Below, piece after piece: positions 31,461-35,235 of a DNA stretch of 35,235 bases (position 1 is the first letter of the stretch; each line of letters starts with the position of its first letter). The notes under the pieces were generated by a model. It was not told the origin of the DNA and ran no database searches. It saw only the letters and a list, made by a program, of their open reading frames with translations. Origin of the DNA: Candidatus Coproplasma stercoripullorum (GTDB lineage: Bacteria > Bacillota > Clostridia > Christensenellales > Borkfalkiaceae); the NCBI GenBank assembly GCA_018712405.1, contig DVHB01000058.1, positions 1 to 35,235 of the forward strand, in the 5' to 3' direction. Both the position numbers and the translations under genes were made by a program.

Positions 31461-32789
31461 TCAATAAGCGCGAACGGCATTGATGGCATACACATCTTCG
31501 CCAAGGCCGCTCACCCACATGACGTCGTCCTTTCCGCTTTCGATATGTACGCGATGCAGAGCCGTCCAGCCTGCGGATGACATGAGCCCGCCGGGATAAT
31601 AGTTATAGTAAAAATAATACTCGCCGTTGCCCGTGCTTCCTTTGGGGCGCTCCTTTGGCAACAGCGGCGGAAAGAGCACGAAGCTGTTGCTTGTTATATT
31701 GTAATAAGCGCGCTTGTTATAATCCACGTCACAATCTCTGCCCTCAAAAATCAAATACCCATTCTCAATACATACCCGCTTAAATTTCCAGTCGGCATCA
31801 GGGGCAGAGAAATCGCATACGAACTTGCTTGTAAAAGTTTCTGTATCAAAATGCATCAAAGCATAATTATCAGCAAAGCCGACATATTCGCCGTTTATGC
31901 CGTGTATGCCTAAAGAACCCGTTATGTAATAGCCCGTCTCAACGTCTATGTCGGCGCTCTGCTCTTCGGAAGCTGCGGCGAGACACTGCAACTTTCCTCC
32001 CGCTGCGTCATAGACATACAGACCCTGCCTTACAAAGGCCCAGTCATAGCCTTTTTTTATTTCGGCAATAAAGGACGTATGGGTATAAAGATACACGATA
32101 TCGCCGCCCGCATACTCAGCATCTGCGATCTCGGCGTCAAGGGCGCGCGTGTAAGTCCAGTCGGAATCGTACCACGACATGCTTTTCAGAAATTTCCCGC
32201 TGAAGCAAACTATTGAGGAATCGGTAAATATCAGGCTCCTTTGTTCAGAACCTGAAAACGAAAAATCGCATACCCTTGCAAGCTTGCCGTCCTCCACTAT
32301 TATATATTCATCTTCCGAATTTTCATTTTCACAGCAAAGCAAAAAGCCCGAATTATTTTTATTATAGTGCAAAACGGATATCACGGGGTGTTCGGCGCCG
32401 CCGTCGTATACGACCTCTGCGGTCTTATCACCGATATCATAGCGGATAAGGCAGCCGCCCCTGAGCCCCTGCCCGTTACCTTCGCAATCATTTACGCTCT
32501 CCGCGACGCCCCCGTTAAAAAGATATGTCGCGCACATATAGACGTCGTCGCCCGCATACTCACAGTACGTAACGTCTAAATCGTCATAGACTTCGCCGCC
32601 GATTTCAATGGCCGCAACAAGCTCCGCTCTTCCCGACAAATCGCTTCTGAAGCGATAGTTCCCGCTATAAAGCCAGATGCCGTCGTCGGCGGCGCCCGTA
32701 ATATCGGGCGGCTTATAACAGCTTTCGCAACCGGAACAAAGTATGCAGACCAGGGAGAGGCAGACCGGCAATAAGAATTTTATCTTCAT
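31461..32789 (-). CDS. Lipoprotein of unknown function, possibly beta-propeller-like
   Basis: 442 aa from the ATG at 32787-32789 with a GGAGG site; the frame opens 23 codons earlier. Signal peptide with a slightly unusual lipobox (ILCSGC; Cys at -3 instead of Leu), lipid-modified Cys21. The mature protein is a run of short beta-type segments with recurring patterns of the kind DDGIWLYSG, GGDIVYLYTH, RQGLYVYDAAGGKL and NGEYYFYY, suggestive of a propeller or similar repeat fold. No catalytic motif is recognised. Monocistronic, facing the nitroreductase gene. Confidence 0.75.
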   Translation of the reverse strand: MKIKFLLPVCLSLVCILCSGCESCYKPPDITGAADDGIWLYSGNYRFRSDLSGRAELVAAIEIGGEVYDDLDVTYCEYAGDDVYMCATYLFNGGVAESVNDCEGNGQGLRGGCLIRYDIGDKTAEVVYDGGAEHPVISVLHYNKNNSGFLLCCENENSEDEYIIVEDGKLARVCDFSFSGSEQRSLIFTDSSIVCFSGKFLKSMSWYDSDWTYTRALDAEIADAEYAGGDIVYLYTHTSFIAEIKKGYDWAFVRQGLYVYDAAGGKLQCLAAASEEQSADIDVETGYYITGSLGIHGINGEYVGFADNYALMHFDTETFTSKFVCDFSAPDADWKFKRVCIENGYLIFEGRDCDVDYNKRAYYNITSNSFVLFPPLLPKERPKGSTGNGEYYFYYNYYPGGLMSSAGWTALHRVHIESGKDDVMWVSGLGEDVYAINAVRAY

Positions 32790-32916
32790 GATATCCCTCC
32801 TCCCGCAAAAATATGATGTTCTTATCTGTATTGTAACACCGACCTTTATACAAATCAACCCCCATATAAAAATTTACCCGCCGCGCAGATTTTCTGCGCG
32901 GCGGAAAACTCTGTTT

Positions 32917-35070
32917 TTATTCTTTTTTTGCGGGGGCCTTGCGCGATTTTACCGCCTTTGCCACCTTTACCGATTTTTTCGGAGCTTCGGCAGGCGGCGC
33001 CGCATCTTCGGCGGGGGCCGCCTGAGCATCGGCCGTCGCCGCGGCCGCCTTTTTGCGCCCTGCGCGGGCCGGCTTTTCCACGGGAGCGGGCACCTTGGGA
33101 ACGTGTTCGTTATCGCTTATGGCGTCCTCATGCTCCTTCTTTATGCGGCGGCGCGTTTTGCGTTCCTCCTCCTTCTCCTCCTCGGTGCTCTCGTGCCAGG
33201 GCACGGAGAATATGAGCGATTCGTATGGCCTCAGCTTTACCACAAGGCGGTAAGGCCTGCCGTCGCACTCCTCCTTTACGGCTGTAAGGGAATACTCTTC
33301 CTCGTCCGCATAAGTGGAGAATATCTTTTTATATTCGCCCGAAACGGGCACTCCTATCTCTATCGGATCGCGGTCGACGGGCGCGAAGTTGATCACGAAC
33401 ACGAGCGCGTCGTTATAATTCCAGGGGTTGCGCCTTATGAACGAAAACAGGTTGCGCATGTAGTCGCCGCTGTTTATCCACTCGAACGTGTTCTTCTTGC
33501 CCGCGTCGTTATACAGCACCGCGTGCGTGGTGTACAGATTCAGCAGCCTGCGGTAGCACTCCAGAATGTCCCTGTGGCCGGGGTCGTCGCACAGGTACCA
33601 CTGCAGCGAGCCCTTATAGTCCCACTCGGCCTCCTGGCCGAAGTCCTGGCCCATAAAGAGCAGCTTCTTGCCGGGGTGGCCCATCATCATGGTGTAGGCC
33701 GTCTTCAATGCGCCGAACTTGTCCTGGTGGCTGCCGGCCATCTTGTTGAACATCGAGCCCTTGCCGTGCACCACCTCGTCGTGCGAGAGAACGAGTATAT
33801 AATTTTCAAGGAAAACATAGTCGAACGTGCCCGTCATCAGATGGTGCTTGTAGCGACGGAAAACGGGGTCCTCGTTATAGTAACGGATAGTATCGTTCAT
33901 CCAGCCCATGTCCCACTTTAGGCCGAAGCCGAGGCCGTCGTTTTTGGCGGGGGCGGTCACGCCGGAGACTATCGAGCTGTCCTCGGCGATTATTATCGCG
34001 GAGGTGCGCTGACGGAGCACGGTATTCAAATGGCGGAAGAACTCGAAGCTCTCCATGTTAAAGTCGGTGCCGTACTTATTGGGACGCCACTCAGATCTGC
34101 CGAAGCTGTTATAAAGCATGGCCGCAACTGCGTCGGCGCGCAGCCCGTCGACGTGGTATACGTTCACCCAGAAAAATGCGGAGGCTATCAAAAAGTTTGA
34201 TACTTCGGGCTTACCAAGATCGAATGCCTTTGTACCCCACTGCGGATATTCGGCGCGGAGCGGATCGGCATACTCATACAGCGGAGTGCCGTCGAACCAG
34301 TCAAGTCCGAACTCGTCCTTCGGGAAGTGCGCGGGCACCCAGTCCAAAATGACTCCTATGCCGTTTTGGTGCATATAGTCGACGAAATACATGAAGTCCT
34401 CTGGCCTGCCGTAGCGAGCCGTCGGCGAGAAATAGCCCGTCACCTGGTAGCCCCACGAGCCGTCGAAGGGATATTCGCAGATGCCCATTACCTCGATATG
34501 CGTATAGCCCATCCACTTTACGTAATCGCACAGCTCGTGCGCGAGGCGCCTGTAGTCGAGGAACTTATCTTCGTCCCACCACTTGTCCCAGTCCTTTTTC
34601 CACGAGCCGAGGTGCACTTCATACACGGCCATGGGCTTTTCCAAAAAGTTTTCCTGTTTCTTCTGCTCGCGCCACTTCCCGTCGCCCCACTCGTACTTTG
34701 AAAGATCGGCGACTACAGAGGCGTTGGCAGGGCGCAGTTCGGAGGCGTAGGCGTAGGGATCGGCCTTCATGACCTCCGAGCCGTCGGCGCGGACGATGAG
34801 GTACTTATACTTCACGCCCTCGCACATGCCGGGCACGAAGAGCTCCCAGATGCAGTCATCGACCTTTTCCATTACGTCGCGCCAGGGGGTCCAGCCGTTG
34901 CCGTCGGAGACGACGCACACCGCGCGGGCCGAGGGCGCCCAGAGAACGAAGTGCACTCCGCGCACCCCGTCTTCCTCGACGACATGCGCACCCATCTTAT
35001 TATAGAGCTCATAATGCACGCCGTGGTGGAAATAGTATCTGTCCAAATCGGTAAAAAATCTTTTGACCAT
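32917..35070 (-). CDS. glgB: 1,4-alpha-glucan branching enzyme with histone-H1-like C-terminal tail
   Basis: Introduces alpha-1,6 branches into glycogen; 717 aa. An N-terminal CBM48-like domain (about 30-130) is followed by the GH13 barrel, with nucleophile Asp313 in VDGLRADAV, acid/base Glu363 in IAEDSS and Asp431 in LSHDEVVHGK, then a C-terminal beta domain ending near residue 625. Beyond it are ~90 extra residues: a charged Glu/Lys/Arg stretch (628-650) and then a Lys/Ala/Pro-rich tail (660-717, with AGRKKAAAA and SRKAPAKKE) resembling histone H1-like tails, not part of the family. A GGGG ribosome site precedes the ATG. No other glg genes are in the window. Confidence 0.95.
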   Translation of the reverse strand: MVKRFFTDLDRYYFHHGVHYELYNKMGAHVVEEDGVRGVHFVLWAPSARAVCVVSDGNGWTPWRDVMEKVDDCIWELFVPGMCEGVKYKYLIVRADGSEVMKADPYAYASELRPANASVVADLSKYEWGDGKWREQKKQENFLEKPMAVYEVHLGSWKKDWDKWWDEDKFLDYRRLAHELCDYVKWMGYTHIEVMGICEYPFDGSWGYQVTGYFSPTARYGRPEDFMYFVDYMHQNGIGVILDWVPAHFPKDEFGLDWFDGTPLYEYADPLRAEYPQWGTKAFDLGKPEVSNFLIASAFFWVNVYHVDGLRADAVAAMLYNSFGRSEWRPNKYGTDFNMESFEFFRHLNTVLRQRTSAIIIAEDSSIVSGVTAPAKNDGLGFGLKWDMGWMNDTIRYYNEDPVFRRYKHHLMTGTFDYVFLENYILVLSHDEVVHGKGSMFNKMAGSHQDKFGALKTAYTMMMGHPGKKLLFMGQDFGQEAEWDYKGSLQWYLCDDPGHRDILECYRRLLNLYTTHAVLYNDAGKKNTFEWINSGDYMRNLFSFIRRNPWNYNDALVFVINFAPVDRDPIEIGVPVSGEYKKIFSTYADEEEYSLTAVKEECDGRPYRLVVKLRPYESLIFSVPWHESTEEEKEEERKTRRRIKKEHEDAISDNEHVPKVPAPVEKPARAGRKKAAAATADAQAAPAEDAAPPAEAPKKSVKVAKAVKSRKAPAKKE

Positions 35071-35235
35071 ATTGTTCCCCTTTATCGTTATTTATTTTAA
35101 ATTAAATTTTTATTTGATTTTAATTATTTATTTTAATTTATTTTTTTGCTTACAAATTAACACACTGCCGTTAAATTGAATAATGTATTGATGCGGCAAT
35201 TGAGCTTAACATTGGAGCATAGTTAATCATATATA
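35071..35235. other. AT-rich region upstream of glgB
   Basis: Very AT-rich leader and promoter region with no clean -35/-10 pair and no ORF. A TTGCCG at 35190-35200 on the minus strand lacks a good partner. Confidence 0.4.

Noticed and set aside
32743-33921. 392-codon plus-strand ORF opposite glgB
   Set aside because: It mirrors glgB codon structure and overlaps two genuine minus-strand genes; no family similarity.
1-35235. tRNA, rRNA, CRISPR arrays, IS elements with transposase or prophage
   Set aside because: Intergenic regions were read for cloverleaf, spaced-repeat and transposase signals and none were found; repeats present are short and non-coding.

Overview
The window comes from a bacterium of the Bacillota, most likely an uncultured gut member of the Clostridia; I would not go below class. 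Three things support this. The translation and replication genes follow the Bacillus subtilis yicC-to-recG order closely. Promoters are of the sigma-A TTGACA/TATAAT type, and most Shine-Dalgarno sequences are strong (AAGGAGG-like). The extracytoplasmic proteins are lipoproteins or membrane-anchored proteins of a single-membrane cell. I see no rRNA, tRNA, CRISPR array, transposase or prophage.

Layout. (1) 1-3786, minus strand: the str operon rpsL-rpsG-fusA-tuf. tuf runs off the left edge and has its own promoter. A 309-nt repeat-bearing gap splits rpsL from rpsG, and the operon promoter sits behind a ~400-nt leader full of hairpins. (2) 4662-8460: a DRE-TIM aldolase-like gene with its own promoter and an adjacent palindrome, then recG and a ~600-bp repeat mosaic. 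(3) 8461-10956: fakA and asp23/yloU, divergent from rpmB. (4) 11297-13676: a BspA-type LRR lipoprotein and an M19 dipeptidase. (5) 13806-23539: the housekeeping cluster yicC-gmk-rpoZ-priA-def-fmt-rsmB-rlmN-rpe-thiN, read right to left from a promoter at 23622-23650. The coaBC and prpC-prkC-rsgA genes found here in B. subtilis are absent; the second gap is filled by repeats. (6) 23815-35070: accessory and envelope genes, comprising a nitrilase-fold pseudoenzyme, an M1 peptidase lipoprotein, an anchored surface protein, corA plus a zinc-ribbon protein, a small secreted protein, an M23/LytM protein, a nitroreductase, a lipoprotein and glgB with a histone-H1-like tail.

The strongest unusual signal is a ~120-nt repeat present in four full copies (4517-4636, 8319-8435, 15384-15503, 19499-19622). 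Each copy lies within about 25 bp of a minus-strand stop codon. All four fold into the same nested stems, and the paired bases change together between copies (for example ATGCG/CGCAT, TTGCG/CGCAA, AAGCG/CGCTT, AAACG/CGTTT) around a constant six-base apical loop. This looks like a selected or mobile structured element attached to gene 3' ends. A second two-hairpin repeat (3193-3280 and 29705-29812), several promoter palindromes, and terminator hairpins directly ahead of corA and of the 29279 gene suggest further RNA- or operator-level control.
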